Shown here: piece by piece, positions 1-10,576 of the stretch
How the letters are laid out: every line of letters starts with the position of its first letter
How positions within the stretch are numbered: position 1 is the first letter of the stretch
DNA from: Prado023 sp963747335
GTDB lineage: Bacteria > Actinomycetota > Actinomycetes > S36-B12 > CAIYMF01
Assembly: GCA_963747335.1 (NCBI GenBank)
Contig: CAVVEV010000003.1
Coordinates: 558,001-622,000 of the forward strand
Direction: 5' to 3'
Length of the DNA: 64,000 bases
Notes under the pieces: model-generated
The model's input: the letters and a program-made list of their open reading frames with translations, nothing else
What the model was told of the DNA's origin: nothing
Databases searched by the model: none
Position numbers and translations under genes: made by a program

Positions 1-2189
<2,189 letters not shown>

Positions 2190-2263
2190 CCGGACTCCTC
2201 CTCAGTGACCGATCCGAAGGCTATCGCGCCCTCCTGGGAACCGCGTGTGCTGCCATACCAAAG

Positions 2264-2281
2264 TATCTTGACATCAAGATA
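2264..2281. promoter_or_regulatory. 18-bp perfect palindrome upstream of acnA (putative operator)
   Basis: TATCTTGA-CA-TCAAGATA is a perfect inverted repeat with 8-bp arms. It lies directly after the stop codon of the methyltransferase gene and 75 bp before the acnA start. The arms are AT-rich against a very GC-rich background, and the 2-nt centre is too short for a terminator loop, so a dimeric regulator site is the better reading. I cannot place the -35 and -10 boxes confidently. The regulator is not in the window. Confidence 0.7.
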
Positions 2282-3493
2282 TCACCGCGGGCTGAGTTTG
2301 GCCACGCATTCGACGTGCTGGGTCGTGGGGAACATATCCAGGGCCACGAGCTCGGACACGACCAGACCGTGCTCCCGGAAGGTCGCGACATCCCGGGCCA
2401 GGGCCACCGGATCACAGGCGACGTAGGCAACGGCCCGCGGACCCGCGGCGGCGATCGCCCCCACGACGGCCGCACCCGCCCCGGTCCGGGGCGGATCGAG
2501 GACCACGAGGTCGACACCGTCGAGCGCCCCCGGCTGGGCGACCCACCGGTCGACACCAGCCCGGACGATTCTCACCGGGGCATCGCCGGCGTTGACCTGG
2601 GCCAGGGCGCAGGCGCGCCTGTCGCCCTCGACCAGGGTCACCTCCAGTCCCCCGAGGACCGCCCGCGCCAGGCTCAGGCCGAACAGGCCCACGCCGGAGT
2701 ACAGGTCCACCAGCCGCTCGCCCCCCTGCGGGTCGAGCATGCGGCGCACGTGACCCACGAGGGCGTCGGCAGCACCCGGGTGCACCTGCCAGAACCCGTC
2801 GGGCGCGACGGACCACATTCGACCGTCGGCATGCTCCGTGACCGGCGCGGCGGGAGGATCAGATGCCGGGAAGGTCAGGGCGCGGCCACCGGCCGGCGCG
2901 ACGAATCCGACGCGACCTCCTGCGGGCCACCTCGTGCCGAAGAGGTCGAGCGGGGCGACCCGAGGATGCAGCTGCAGGCACTGTCCGGCGACGACGACCC
3001 GGTGGGAACGGTGCCCGAGGAATCCGGCACGCCCCGAGGGATCCACGCCCAGGGTTCCCCGGGTCCGCCATCCCAGGCCCTCGCCGTTGGCCCCCGCACG
3101 TTCGGTCGTCGTCGGATCCAGGACCGCCTGCACCGTGAACGACTCCGGCAGGTCGATCCCGGCGAAGCGGGCCATCGCCTCACGGACCACCTCGGCCTTC
3201 AGGCGCCGCTGCGCCTCGGGGACGGCGTGCTGCCAGTCGCAGCCTCCGCACTCCCGGGCCACCGGGCAGGGAGGCTCGCGCCGATCCGGGCTGGCCACAA
3301 GGATCTCCACCGCATCGGCACGGACGAACCTCGCCTTGCGACCGACGGAGGTGACCCGCACCCGAACCCTCTCGCCGGGCAGGGCGTGACGCACGAAGAG
3401 CACCTGACCCTCATGCCGGGCGACGCAGTGGCCGCCGTGGGCCACGGAGCCCACCTCGACGACGACGTCGTCCCCCACCGCCACGCCGCCCAC
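2282..3493 (-). CDS. Class I SAM-dependent RNA methyltransferase with TRAM domain (TrmA/RlmD family)
   Basis: This predicted uracil-C5 RNA methyltransferase (403 aa) methylates tRNA or rRNA. Residues 1-60 form a TRAM-like beta-barrel. They are followed by a cysteine cluster, CPVARECGGCDWQH, and a later cysteine in GQCLQLHP, as in the [4Fe-4S] site of RlmD. The C-terminal half is a Rossmann methyltransferase with DLYSGVGLFGLSLA (SAM loop), VVLDPPRTGAG and the catalytic-cysteine motif VACDP. The GTG start overlaps the permease stop by one base (TAGTG), so the two genes are translationally coupled. In Mycobacterium the homologous order is methyltransferase (Rv2689c), permease, ceoB, ceoC. The exact RNA target cannot be read from sequence. 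Confidence 0.9.
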   Translation of the reverse strand: MGGVAVGDDVVVEVGSVAHGGHCVARHEGQVLFVRHALPGERVRVRVTSVGRKARFVRADAVEILVASPDRREPPCPVARECGGCDWQHAVPEAQRRLKAEVVREAMARFAGIDLPESFTVQAVLDPTTTERAGANGEGLGWRTRGTLGVDPSGRAGFLGHRSHRVVVAGQCLQLHPRVAPLDLFGTRWPAGGRVGFVAPAGGRALTFPASDPPAAPVTEHADGRMWSVAPDGFWQVHPGAADALVGHVRRMLDPQGGERLVDLYSGVGLFGLSLARAVLGGLEVTLVEGDRRACALAQVNAGDAPVRIVRAGVDRWVAQPGALDGVDLVVLDPPRTGAGAAVVGAIAAAGPRAVAYVACDPVALARDVATFREHGLVVSELVALDMFPTTQHVECVAKLSPR

Positions 3494-5529
3494 TAGCGTG
3501 GCGATGGCCCGGCCCCCATCTCGCCGGCAACGAAGGCCTCCGCCGTCTCGGCGTCCGGCTCACCCCGGCGCAGCGCCCCCGGGGCCTGGGCCTCGGGCTC
3601 GTCGGCGATCCGCTCGCTGGACAGCAGCTGCCATGGGACGCTGACGACCATGACCCCGGGCGTGAAGAGCAGGCGGGTCTTGAGCCGCAACGCGCTCTGG
3701 TTGTGCAGCAGCTGCTCCCACCAGTGGCCGACCACGTACTCGGGCACGTACACGCAGACCAGGTCCCGCGGGGAGCTGCGGTTCAGCCCGCGCACATACT
3801 CGACGACCGGTCGGGTGATCTCGCGATAGGGCGAGTCCAGCACCTTCAGGGCCACGGGGATCCCGCGGCGCTCCCAGTCGGCGATCAGCCGCGCGGTGCC
3901 GTTCTCATCGACATCCACCGTGACGGCTTCCAGGACCGTCGGCCGGGTCGCCCTCGCGTAGGCAAGGGCGCGCAGGGTCGGCTTGTGGATCTTGGAGACC
4001 AGGACGATCGCGTGCACGCGGCTGGGCAGGGTCACGTTCTCGTCATCGCCGGCCACCAGCTCGACCGAGACCCGGTCGTAGTGCTTGCGGATCGACTCCA
4101 TGAGCAGGAACAGCAGGGGCATCGCGATGACCACGATCCACGCGCCCTGGGTGAACTTCGTTGCCAGGACGATGACCAGGACCGTGCCGGTCAGGCAGAA
4201 ACCGACCGCGTTCACGAGTCGCTTGCGCTGCATCCGTCCGCGCTCCGCGGGATCACGCTCGCTGCGCAGGTGCCGGTTCCAGTGCTTGATCATGCCGAGC
4301 TGGCTCAGGGTGAAGGAGACGAAGACACCGATGATGTACAGCTGGATCAGGGCCGAGACGTTGGCCTCATAGACGTAGATCAGGATGCCGGCCAGACCCG
4401 CCAGGGTGATGATGCCGTTGCTGAACGCGAGCCGATCGCCTCGGGTATGCAGCTGTCGGGGCAGGTATCCGTCACGGGCGAGGATCGAGCCGAGCACCGG
4501 GAACCCGTTGAAGGCGGTGTTGGCGGCCAGCACCAGGATCAGCGCCGTCACCACGGACACGAACACGAACATCGGCGTGAAGTTCGAGAACACGGCCTGG
4601 GCGACCTGCGCGATGACCGTCTTCTGCTCAGTCCCCGGGGGCATGCCGATCAGGTCCTCGGTGGTCTCGGCCACCTTCACCTTCGTGACGACAGCGAGCC
4701 AGGTGATCCCCGCGAACATCGTCATGGCGATCGCCCCGAGCATCGCCAGCGTGGTGGCCGCATTCCGGCTCTTGGGCTTGCGGAAGGCCGGCACGCCGTT
4801 GCTGATGGCTTCGATGCCGGTCAGGGCCGTCGTGCCCGACGAGAACGCGCGCGCGATCAGGAACACGAGTGCCGCCCCTGTGAAGGAGGCCTCCGGCTTG
4901 ATCTCCCACCCCGCCGATTCGGCGAGCAGGACGTCCCCCTGCAACATCCGGACCGCGGCCCACAGGAGCATCGAGAAGATGGCGAGGATGAACGCGTACG
5001 TGGGGACGGCGAAGGCTGTGCCCGACTCGCGCACGCCGCGCAGGTTCATCAGGGCCAGGAGCACGGTCAACCCGACCGCGATCAGGACGCGATGCTCGCC
5101 CATCCACGGGATCGCCGACGCGGCGTTGGCCACGGCCGAGGAGATCGACACCGCCACCGTGAGCACGTAGTCCACCATCAGTGCGCTGGCGACGAAGACC
5201 CCCCAGCGTGGTCCGAGGTTGGTCGAGACCACCTCGTAGTCGCCACCACCCGAGGGGTAGGCGTGCACGTTCTGCCGGTAGGACAGGACCACGACCAGGA
5301 ACACGACGATGACCGCAGCCGCCACCCACGGGGCGTACGAGAACAGCGCGTACCCGCCCAGCGACAGGACCAGCAGGATCTCCTGCGTGGCGTAGCCGTT
5401 GGACGACAGCGCGTCGGAGGCGAACACCGGCAGCGCGATGCGCTTGGGCAGCAGCGTCTCGCCCAGTTGGTTCGTGTGCAGGGCACGTCCGAACAGCAAC
5501 CTCTTGGACGCGTCGGAGAAGGTTCCCAC
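3493..5529 (-). CDS. APC superfamily amino-acid/polyamine permease-like membrane protein
   Basis: The 678-aa polytopic transporter begins VGTFSDASKRLLFG, followed by LLPKRIALPVFASDALSS, typical of the actinobacterial APC permeases that sit beside trkA/ceoB. About twelve hydrophobic helices span residues 40-480. The last 190 residues are a soluble domain (VHAIVLVSKIHKPTLRAL and onward). An upstream ATG would overlap the divergent trkA gene. I chose GTG 5529 because a TAGCAT -10 box lies 8 nt ahead of it and no Shine-Dalgarno is present, which fits a leaderless mRNA. The substrate is unknown. The divergent pairing with two TrkA proteins hints at K+ or ion-linked transport, but that is inference. 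Confidence 0.85.
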   Translation of the reverse strand: MGTFSDASKRLLFGRALHTNQLGETLLPKRIALPVFASDALSSNGYATQEILLVLSLGGYALFSYAPWVAAAVIVVFLVVVLSYRQNVHAYPSGGGDYEVVSTNLGPRWGVFVASALMVDYVLTVAVSISSAVANAASAIPWMGEHRVLIAVGLTVLLALMNLRGVRESGTAFAVPTYAFILAIFSMLLWAAVRMLQGDVLLAESAGWEIKPEASFTGAALVFLIARAFSSGTTALTGIEAISNGVPAFRKPKSRNAATTLAMLGAIAMTMFAGITWLAVVTKVKVAETTEDLIGMPPGTEQKTVIAQVAQAVFSNFTPMFVFVSVVTALILVLAANTAFNGFPVLGSILARDGYLPRQLHTRGDRLAFSNGIITLAGLAGILIYVYEANVSALIQLYIIGVFVSFTLSQLGMIKHWNRHLRSERDPAERGRMQRKRLVNAVGFCLTGTVLVIVLATKFTQGAWIVVIAMPLLFLLMESIRKHYDRVSVELVAGDDENVTLPSRVHAIVLVSKIHKPTLRALAYARATRPTVLEAVTVDVDENGTARLIADWERRGIPVALKVLDSPYREITRPVVEYVRGLNRSSPRDLVCVYVPEYVVGHWWEQLLHNQSALRLKTRLLFTPGVMVVSVPWQLLSSERIADEPEAQAPGALRRGEPDAETAEAFVAGEMGAGPSPR

Positions 5530-5537
5530 GTGGGTGA

Positions 5538-5579
5538 ATGCTACGCACAGTGCGGACCACCATGGGCCGCGTGTAGCGT
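5538..5579. promoter_or_regulatory. Divergent leaderless promoters for the APC permease and trkA
   Basis: On the minus strand TAGCAT (5543-5538) precedes the permease GTG (5529) by 8 nt. On the plus strand TAGCGT (5574-5579) precedes the trkA GTG (5587) by 7 nt. Neither start has a Shine-Dalgarno. The two -10 boxes are about 30 bp apart, so the promoters overlap back to back. Confidence 0.65.
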
Positions 5580-5586
5580 TCCGGTC

Positions 5587-6252
5587 GTGCACATCGTGAT
5601 CCTCGGATGCGGCCGAGTCGGTTCCGCCCTGGCGCAGACCATGGACAGGCAGGGCCATTCGGTCGCTGTCGTCGACATGGATCCTGAGGCCTTCCGCAAG
5701 CTCTCACCGGACTTCGGGGGCAGCACCGTGGTCGGGATCGGCTTCGACCGCGACACCTTGATGGAAGCCGGCATCGCCCATGCGCAGGCCTTCGCCGCGT
5801 GCAGCAGCGGCGACAACACCAACATCATCGCCGCCCGTGTGGCCCGCGAGACGTTCGGTGTGGGCAACGTCGTGGCCCGCATCTACGACCCCCGGCGCGC
5901 TGAGGTCTACCAGCGGCTGGGCATCCCGACCGTGGCCAGCGTCTCGTGGGCCACCGACCAGATGCTGCGTCGCCTGCTCCCCCGTGGGGCGCAGGAGGAG
6001 TGGACCGACCCGAGCGGAACGATCGCCCTGGCAGAGATGTCGGTGCACTCCGACTGGGTCGGCAGGTTGGTGCACGACCTGCAGGAAGCCACCGGGGCGC
6101 GCATCGCGTTCCTCACCCGCTTCGGGCTTGCCGTGCTGCCGAACCGCGAGACCGTCCTCCAGGACGGCGACATCGTCCACGTGCTGCTCATGCGCGAGGA
6201 TGAGGAGCGCATCCAGGAGATCTTCCAGGCGGCACCGGAGGGACATCGATGA
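5587..6252 (+). CDS. trkA: TrkA-family K+ transport regulatory NAD-binding protein (first copy)
   Basis: This 221-aa cytosolic regulator belongs to the RCK/KTN type that controls Trk/Ktr potassium channels. The N-terminal Rossmann fold shows GCGRVGSALA and VVDMDPEAF; the C-terminal half (from about residue 135) is the TrkA-C ligand domain. GTG 5587 (VHIVILGCG) is taken as start because it follows a TAGCGT box by 7 nt. A second trkA gene overlaps it by 4 bp (ATGA), matching the ceoB-ceoC pair of mycobacteria. No TrkH/KtrB pore subunit is in the window. Confidence 0.93.
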   Translation: MHIVILGCGRVGSALAQTMDRQGHSVAVVDMDPEAFRKLSPDFGGSTVVGIGFDRDTLMEAGIAHAQAFAACSSGDNTNIIAARVARETFGVGNVVARIYDPRRAEVYQRLGIPTVASVSWATDQMLRRLLPRGAQEEWTDPSGTIALAEMSVHSDWVGRLVHDLQEATGARIAFLTRFGLAVLPNRETVLQDGDIVHVLLMREDEERIQEIFQAAPEGHR

Positions 6253-6905
6253 GGGTCTGCATCGCAGGGGCCGGCAAGGTCGGGCGCGCCATCGCCCGCG
6301 AGCTGCTGCACAACGGCCACGAGATCCTGCTGGTGGACAAGGAGGCCGACATCGCGCGGGTCGGCGTCGTCGAGGGAGCCCATGTGCTGTGTGCCGACGC
6401 ATGCGAGGTCTCAGCCCTCGAGGAGGCCCAGCTGCAGACCTGCCAGGTGGTCGTGGCGGCGACCGGCGACGACAAGGTCAACCTGGTGGTGTCCCTGCTG
6501 GCAAAGACGGAGTTTGGTGTTCCGCGCGTGGTGGCCCGGGTGAACCACCCCAAGAACGAGTGGCTGTTCAACGAGGCGTGGGGGGTCGACGTGGCCGTGT
6601 CGACGCCGCAGATGCTCTCGGCGCTCGTCGAGGAGGCCGTGACGGTCGGGGACCTGGTGCGGCTGTTCACCTTCCGGCAGAGCAACGCCAACCTCGTCGA
6701 GCTGACGCTCGGGGTGGACTCCCCCGTCGTCGGCCAGCGGGTCGGCGATGTCGCGTGGCCGCCGGACACCTCGCTCGTGGCCATCCTGCGCAGCCTGCAG
6801 GTGATCGCCCCCAGCCCGGACGATCCGCTGGAGGCCGGCGATGAGCTGCTGTTCGTGTCCGCCCCCGACCAGGAGGAGGCCATCCAGACGCTGCTGTCCC
6901 CCTGA
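6249..6905 (+). CDS. TrkA-family K+ transport regulatory NAD-binding protein (second copy)
   Basis: This 218-aa protein has the same architecture as its upstream neighbour: the nucleotide-binding loop GAGKVGRAIA, the acidic strand end LLVDKEAD, then a TrkA-C domain from about residue 135 (LVRLFTFRQSNANLVELTL). Its ATG overlaps the previous TGA (ATGA), so the two are coupled and probably form a hetero-oligomeric gating ring. The stop codon lies in the loop of a C5/G5 hairpin that should terminate transcription. Confidence 0.93.
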   Translation: MRVCIAGAGKVGRAIARELLHNGHEILLVDKEADIARVGVVEGAHVLCADACEVSALEEAQLQTCQVVVAATGDDKVNLVVSLLAKTEFGVPRVVARVNHPKNEWLFNEAWGVDVAVSTPQMLSALVEEAVTVGDLVRLFTFRQSNANLVELTLGVDSPVVGQRVGDVAWPPDTSLVAILRSLQVIAPSPDDPLEAGDELLFVSAPDQEEAIQTLLSP

Positions 6906-6911
6906 AGGGGG
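6898..6911. terminator. Hairpin with the trkA stop codon in its loop
   Basis: CCCCC-TGAA-GGGGG: a perfect 5-bp G/C stem with loop TGAA, whose first three bases are the TGA stop of the second trkA gene. It lies between convergent genes and has no T-tract, as is usual in high-GC actinobacteria. Confidence 0.55.
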
Positions 6912-6926
6912 CGCACGTCGGGTGGA

Positions 6927-7643
6927 TCAGGCGGACTCCGGCTCCAGGCCGACGCTGGGCTCCAGGAGTGCCGCCTCGGCATCGACCTGCTTGAGCACCG
7001 GATGGATGATCCGGTAGCTCAGGTACGCCGCGAGCAGGAACAGCGGCCAGCCCAGGGCGAGCTTGGCCACGCCGAGCATGCCCACGGCACCGGCGAAGTA
7101 CATGGGCAGCTGGATGATCAGCCGCAGCCCGAACATGGCCACCCAGATCCACGACGCCGTCGCGTAGGCCCGGTACTGGCGCGGATCCGCGCGCCATCCC
7201 GAGGCGTCCCCACGCATGTAGCCGATGAGGACCCCGAGCAGCGGCCAGCGCACGATGCACGAGATCGCGTACACCAGCATGTAGGCGATGTTGATCAGGA
7301 TGCCGATGAGGAAGTAGTTCTCCGCCCGGCCCGTCCGGGTCGCGACGAACGCCGAGATGGCGACCCCGAAGAAGCCGGCCACGACCTGCTGCAGCGACTC
7401 GCGTCTTGCCAGGCGCACCACCGCGATGACAGCGCCGGTGACGAGGGCGGCGATGACCGAGGGGCGCAGCTGCTGGGAGGTGACCAGGTAGGCGATCACG
7501 AAGACGGCGGCCGGCAGGCCGGAGTCGACCATCCCGCGCCATCCACCGATGGCCTGGTCGAGCATGGCGCGGTCGACGCCCAGGGCATCGGCGGTCGGGG
7601 TGCTCGGCGCCCGCTGCTCGCGGGGTTCGGGATCGGTGCTCAT
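6927..7643 (-). CDS. DUF3159 family membrane protein
   Basis: This 238-aa integral membrane protein is the counterpart of the gene after ceoC in mycobacteria (Rv2693c). About six hydrophobic segments are visible, including LPAAVFVIAYLVT, ALVTGAVIAVV, FLIGILINIAYMLVY and a C-terminal pair. The ATG at 7643 (MSTDPEPREQ) overlaps the stop of the OB-fold gene by 4 bp, so I rejected the longer reading that runs back into that gene. The function of DUF3159 is not established; helices plus conserved context suggest a transporter-like or ion-linked role, but this is inference. Confidence 0.85.
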   Translation of the reverse strand: MSTDPEPREQRAPSTPTADALGVDRAMLDQAIGGWRGMVDSGLPAAVFVIAYLVTSQQLRPSVIAALVTGAVIAVVRLARRESLQQVVAGFFGVAISAFVATRTGRAENYFLIGILINIAYMLVYAISCIVRWPLLGVLIGYMRGDASGWRADPRQYRAYATASWIWVAMFGLRLIIQLPMYFAGAVGMLGVAKLALGWPLFLLAAYLSYRIIHPVLKQVDAEAALLEPSVGLEPESA

Positions 7644-8026
7644 GCGGTCCCCGACGGCGTTCGCAGCTCGTACCGGGGGTTGAAGATCGTCGGGTCCGCC
7701 CGGTTGCCGGTGATCCGCCCGGTCACGACGATGGGTCGACCCGGGGTGATCCCCAGGATCTGGCGCCGCCCGAGCCACACGAGCTTGACCTGCCCCGAGC
7801 CGTCGTAGAGCTCAGCCTCGACTGCCGGGACGGTCTCCCGCGGGCGCAGGGTCACCGATCGCAGCACCCCGGAGACTGTCGACTCCTGCCCGGCCACGCA
7901 CCTGCTGATCGGGGTGGCACCCACTTCCGAGACCGAGCCCTGGAGAGCCTCGGCCTGCTGCTCGGACTTGCTCTTGCCCAGACTCGCGCCGATGCGTTGG
8001 ATCACGTTCGGTCTCGTCGACGACAC
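7640..8026 (-). CDS. OB-fold nucleic-acid-binding domain protein
   Basis: This 128-aa protein has an OB-fold beta-barrel from about residue 50 (STVSGVLRSVTLRPRE ... GSGQVKLVWLGRR ... GRPIVVTGRI), similar to Rv2694c of Mycobacterium. GTG 8026 is chosen because TACCCT lies exactly 6 nt upstream and there is no Shine-Dalgarno; a GTG 21 nt further in is the alternative. The longer open frame overlaps the DUF3710 gene and has shadow-like composition. A role in nucleic-acid binding is inferred from the fold only. Confidence 0.8.
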   Translation of the reverse strand: MSSTRPNVIQRIGASLGKSKSEQQAEALQGSVSEVGATPISRCVAGQESTVSGVLRSVTLRPRETVPAVEAELYDGSGQVKLVWLGRRQILGITPGRPIVVTGRITGNRADPTIFNPRYELRTPSGTA

Positions 8027-8032
8027 CCGACA

Positions 8033-8038
8033 AGGGTA
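8033..8038 (-). promoter_or_regulatory. -10 box TACCCT for leaderless OB-fold gene
   Basis: The minus-strand hexamer TACCCT is followed by 6 nt and then the GTG start at 8026. This supports a leaderless transcript covering the OB-fold and DUF3159 genes. Confidence 0.55.
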
Positions 8039-8117
8039 ACGTCCCGGGCCCGTACCTGGGGACCTCGCTGCTCGGGCGGGTGGCCCCGGGATTGCGGCTG
8101 GCCACCGCGTGCCCGGC

Positions 8118-8930
8118 TCAGCGGATCTCAGTGATCTCCGGACCGCGCTCGAACGGGTCGAGGTCGGCGAAGCGCTCCTCGGCCCCATCGGTCTCGTCCA
8201 CGTCGTCCTCGTCGTCCACATCCTCGGCGGACACGGGCTGCGCCGGAAGGGTCAGCGGGAGCGGGTCCCGTGGCGCCATCGCGGAGGCTCCCCGCACCAC
8301 GATGGTCTGCAGGACGAGCCGGTGCAGGGCGTCGCTCGGATCGGGCTCCACGGCAGCTCGGCCCAGGAACACGGCACGCAGGAACCAGCGAGGACCGTCG
8401 ATGCCGACGAACCGCACGGGCTGGGTCACCTGCTCCCCCTCGGGCGAGCGGGCCGGCAGCAGCCCGCGGACCTCGGGGCCGAACGACCCCTCCCCCTCGG
8501 AGACCCGGGCACCTGCGGTCTCCCTGAGCTCGGCGAGCATCTCAGCCCTGATCTCGTCCCACAGTCCCTCCGAGCGTGGCGCTGCGAACGCCTGCAGCTG
8601 CACCGCGGCGCCGTCGCCGACACCGGTGACGGCGCGCACCTCCTGGGTGTTCGGGTCGGCCTCGACCTGCACCCCGATGCCCGGCAGGCCGGGGATCAGC
8701 AGCGACCCGAGGTCCAGCCGAGGGACCTCCTGGTCGGCGAGGTCGGACTCGGACTCGTCGAAAGGCCCCGAGGAGCGGTCGAACGTGGACCCAGTGGTGA
8801 GCTGTTCCTCAGCCTCCGCATCGAGCTCCCGCTCATCGACATCGTCGATCTCATCGACGACACCGGAGGGCACGCCCTCATCGGGACCCTCGGCGCCCTC
8901 GGGGGCGGAGCGTCGCTTGAACAGGGCCAT
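8118..8930 (-). CDS. DUF3710 domain-containing protein
   Basis: This 270-aa soluble protein begins MALFKRRSAPEGAEG and has an acidic, low-complexity N-terminal 80 residues. The DUF3710 core follows (VPRLDLGSLLIPGLPGIGVQ ... EIRAEMLAELRE), with the conserved stretch VRFVGIDGPRWFLRAVFLG. The C-terminal tail is again acidic. A GGAGG Shine-Dalgarno precedes the ATG. It sits between dut and the OB-fold gene, as in mycobacteria (Rv2696c). No biochemical role is established. Confidence 0.88.
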   Translation of the reverse strand: MALFKRRSAPEGAEGPDEGVPSGVVDEIDDVDERELDAEAEEQLTTGSTFDRSSGPFDESESDLADQEVPRLDLGSLLIPGLPGIGVQVEADPNTQEVRAVTGVGDGAAVQLQAFAAPRSEGLWDEIRAEMLAELRETAGARVSEGEGSFGPEVRGLLPARSPEGEQVTQPVRFVGIDGPRWFLRAVFLGRAAVEPDPSDALHRLVLQTIVVRGASAMAPRDPLPLTLPAQPVSAEDVDDEDDVDETDGAEERFADLDPFERGPEITEIR

Positions 8931-8967
8931 GGAAGCCTCCAGTCACGTGGTGCGCAGCCCTCACAGG

Positions 8968-9414
8968 CTACCCCGCAGCATGTCCGCCCGTGGAACCGAA
9001 GCCGCCCTCGCCACGCGCCGAACCGGGCAGCGTCTCGACCTCGTGGAAGCGTGCCCGGACCACCGCCTGGATCACGAGTTGGGCAATCCGGTCACCACGG
9101 TGGAACACCACCGGCGTCACCGGATCGAGGTTGATCACGCTGACCTTGATCTCGCCGCGGTAGGCCGCATCCACGGTGCCCGGCGCATTGACCAAGGAGA
9201 CGCCGTACCGGGCGGCCAGGCCACTGCGGGGGTGCACGAACGCCGCATAGCCGTCGGGCAGTGCGATGGCGATCCCCGTGGGCAGCAGTGCGCGCTGTCC
9301 GGGGGCCAGGGTGGCGTCCACCGTGGTCACGAGGTCGGCGCCGGCATCACCCGGGTGCTCGTAGGACGGGATCGGGACCCCGGGGTCCAGGCGGTTGATC
9401 AGCACATCGGTCAT
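8968..9414 (-). CDS. dut: Deoxyuridine 5'-triphosphate nucleotidohydrolase (dUTPase)
   Basis: This dUTPase hydrolyses dUTP to dUMP and pyrophosphate, keeping uracil out of DNA and feeding thymidylate synthesis. The 148-aa protein carries all five trimeric dUTPase motifs in order: PGDAGADL, PRSGLA, GTVDAAYRGEI, RIAQLV and the flexible C-terminal GEGGFGSTG. Its ATG overlaps the thioesterase stop by 4 bp, so it is the second gene of a two-gene unit. Confidence 0.97.
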   Translation of the reverse strand: MTDVLINRLDPGVPIPSYEHPGDAGADLVTTVDATLAPGQRALLPTGIAIALPDGYAAFVHPRSGLAARYGVSLVNAPGTVDAAYRGEIKVSVINLDPVTPVVFHRGDRIAQLVIQAVVRARFHEVETLPGSARGEGGFGSTGGHAAG

Positions 9415-9992
9415 GGGTTCATCTCCGCGGGCGGGCCGGCGTCCCCGTCGGCGATGGCCAGGGCAACCTCGGACTGACGCCCGTGCGTCCGGAAGTGCCC
9501 GATCTCGACCTGGATGAACAGCGCCGATGCGGTCACGGCGATCGGCCCCTCGGGGCCCAATCGGCCGATCGCCGCGGTGTACACCTTGCGCCCCGCGACG
9601 CCGGTGATCCGTGCCTGCAGGTCCAGGATCGAGCCCACCGGCACGGGGCGAACGAAGTTCGTCTCGAGGCGAGCGGTCACGGCGGGTCGCATGAGCAGCC
9701 AGTTGAGTGCCCCGAGCACCTCGTCGACGGCGGCGGTCAGCAGGCCGCCGTGCGCCAGCCCCGGTGCGCCCTGGTGGGCTGGAGTGACCTCGAACGACGC
9801 AGCCAGGGTCAGCTCGGGGCCGGCCACGACCTGCATGTGCAGGCCGGCCGGATGGGCCTCGCCGCAGCCGAAGCAGTGCCGGTAGTGGGAGCCGATCGTG
9901 GCTCCGGGCGGGACAGCGTCCGGGCTGCGCGGGGGCAGCATCGCCTCAGGGCCCGGCGTCGTCCCCGGTCCGATCGGTTGGGGCTGCATCAC
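9411..9992 (-). CDS. PaaI-type hotdog thioesterase
   Basis: This 193-aa protein has a single hotdog fold (residues about 55-170). It shows CFGCGEAHPAGLHMQV and the catalytic-helix motif GLAHGGLLTAAVDEVLG, typical of PaaI/YbgC acyl-CoA thioesterases; the physiological acyl-CoA is unknown. GTG 9992 is taken as start because TAGGGT (10005-10000) lies 7 nt upstream without a Shine-Dalgarno; an ATG is the next codon but one. It overlaps dut by 4 bp. Confidence 0.88.
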   Translation of the reverse strand: MMQPQPIGPGTTPGPEAMLPPRSPDAVPPGATIGSHYRHCFGCGEAHPAGLHMQVVAGPELTLAASFEVTPAHQGAPGLAHGGLLTAAVDEVLGALNWLLMRPAVTARLETNFVRPVPVGSILDLQARITGVAGRKVYTAAIGRLGPEGPIAVTASALFIQVEIGHFRTHGRQSEVALAIADGDAGPPAEMNP

Positions 9993-9999
9993 GGCCTCG

Positions 10000-10005
10000 A
10001 CCCTA
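10000..10005 (-). promoter_or_regulatory. -10 box TAGGGT for leaderless thioesterase-dut unit
   Basis: The minus-strand TAGGGT lies 7 nt before GTG 9992, with no Shine-Dalgarno. Confidence 0.55.
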
Positions 10006-10093
10006 CCGAGCGACCCCGGGGCCGTGGTCCGGCGGGGGACGCTCCAGGACCCTGGGTGGTGGCGGAGGGGTGCGGGGATGCCAGAGTGGGCGC

Positions 10094-10576
10094 GTGCCCG
10101 CCGCCGATGCCACTCCCGGAACCCACTACAGCGAGCGGCTGTGGCCGGGTCCGGTGGTCTGGATCCTCACGGCGGTCAGCATCGCCGCACTCGCCATCGC
10201 CTACGCGAGCTCCCTGGGTGCTCCCGCGGGATGGCTCGTCGCAGTCACCGCCGGTGCCCTCGCGCTGTTGCTGCTGACCCGCAGCGCAGCGCGGGTCAGC
10301 GTGGATGAAGCCGGGCTGCGTGCCGGTCGCGCGGCCATCGGTTGGGAGCACACCGGCAGGGTCCTGGCCCTGGACTCCCAGCAGGCACGCACGGCCCGCG
10401 GACCTCAGGGCGACCCGACAGCGTTCATGCTGCTGCGTCCCGGGGTCGGTCCCGGAGCCATCGTGGTCGAGGTCACCGACCCCGAGGACCCGCACCGGAC
10501 CTGGCTGGTCGCCACGCGACACCCCCAGCGACTGGCTCGCGCGATCGAGACGGCCCGTGGCAGGCTGTCGCCATGA
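10094..10576 (+). CDS. DUF3093 family membrane protein
   Basis: This 160-aa protein has two N-terminal transmembrane helices (VVWILTAVSIAALAIAY and WLVAVTAGALALLLL), preceded by the family-typical THYSERLWPGP. A soluble C-terminal domain ends in WLVATRHPQRLARAIE. GTG 10094 is chosen because the hexamer CAGAGT (a weak NANNNT -10) is 6 nt upstream. The next gene starts inside its stop codon (ATGA). DUF3093 proteins sit beside dut across actinobacteria; function unknown. Confidence 0.85.
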   Translation: MPAADATPGTHYSERLWPGPVVWILTAVSIAALAIAYASSLGAPAGWLVAVTAGALALLLLTRSAARVSVDEAGLRAGRAAIGWEHTGRVLALDSQQARTARGPQGDPTAFMLLRPGVGPGAIVVEVTDPEDPHRTWLVATRHPQRLARAIETARGRLSP

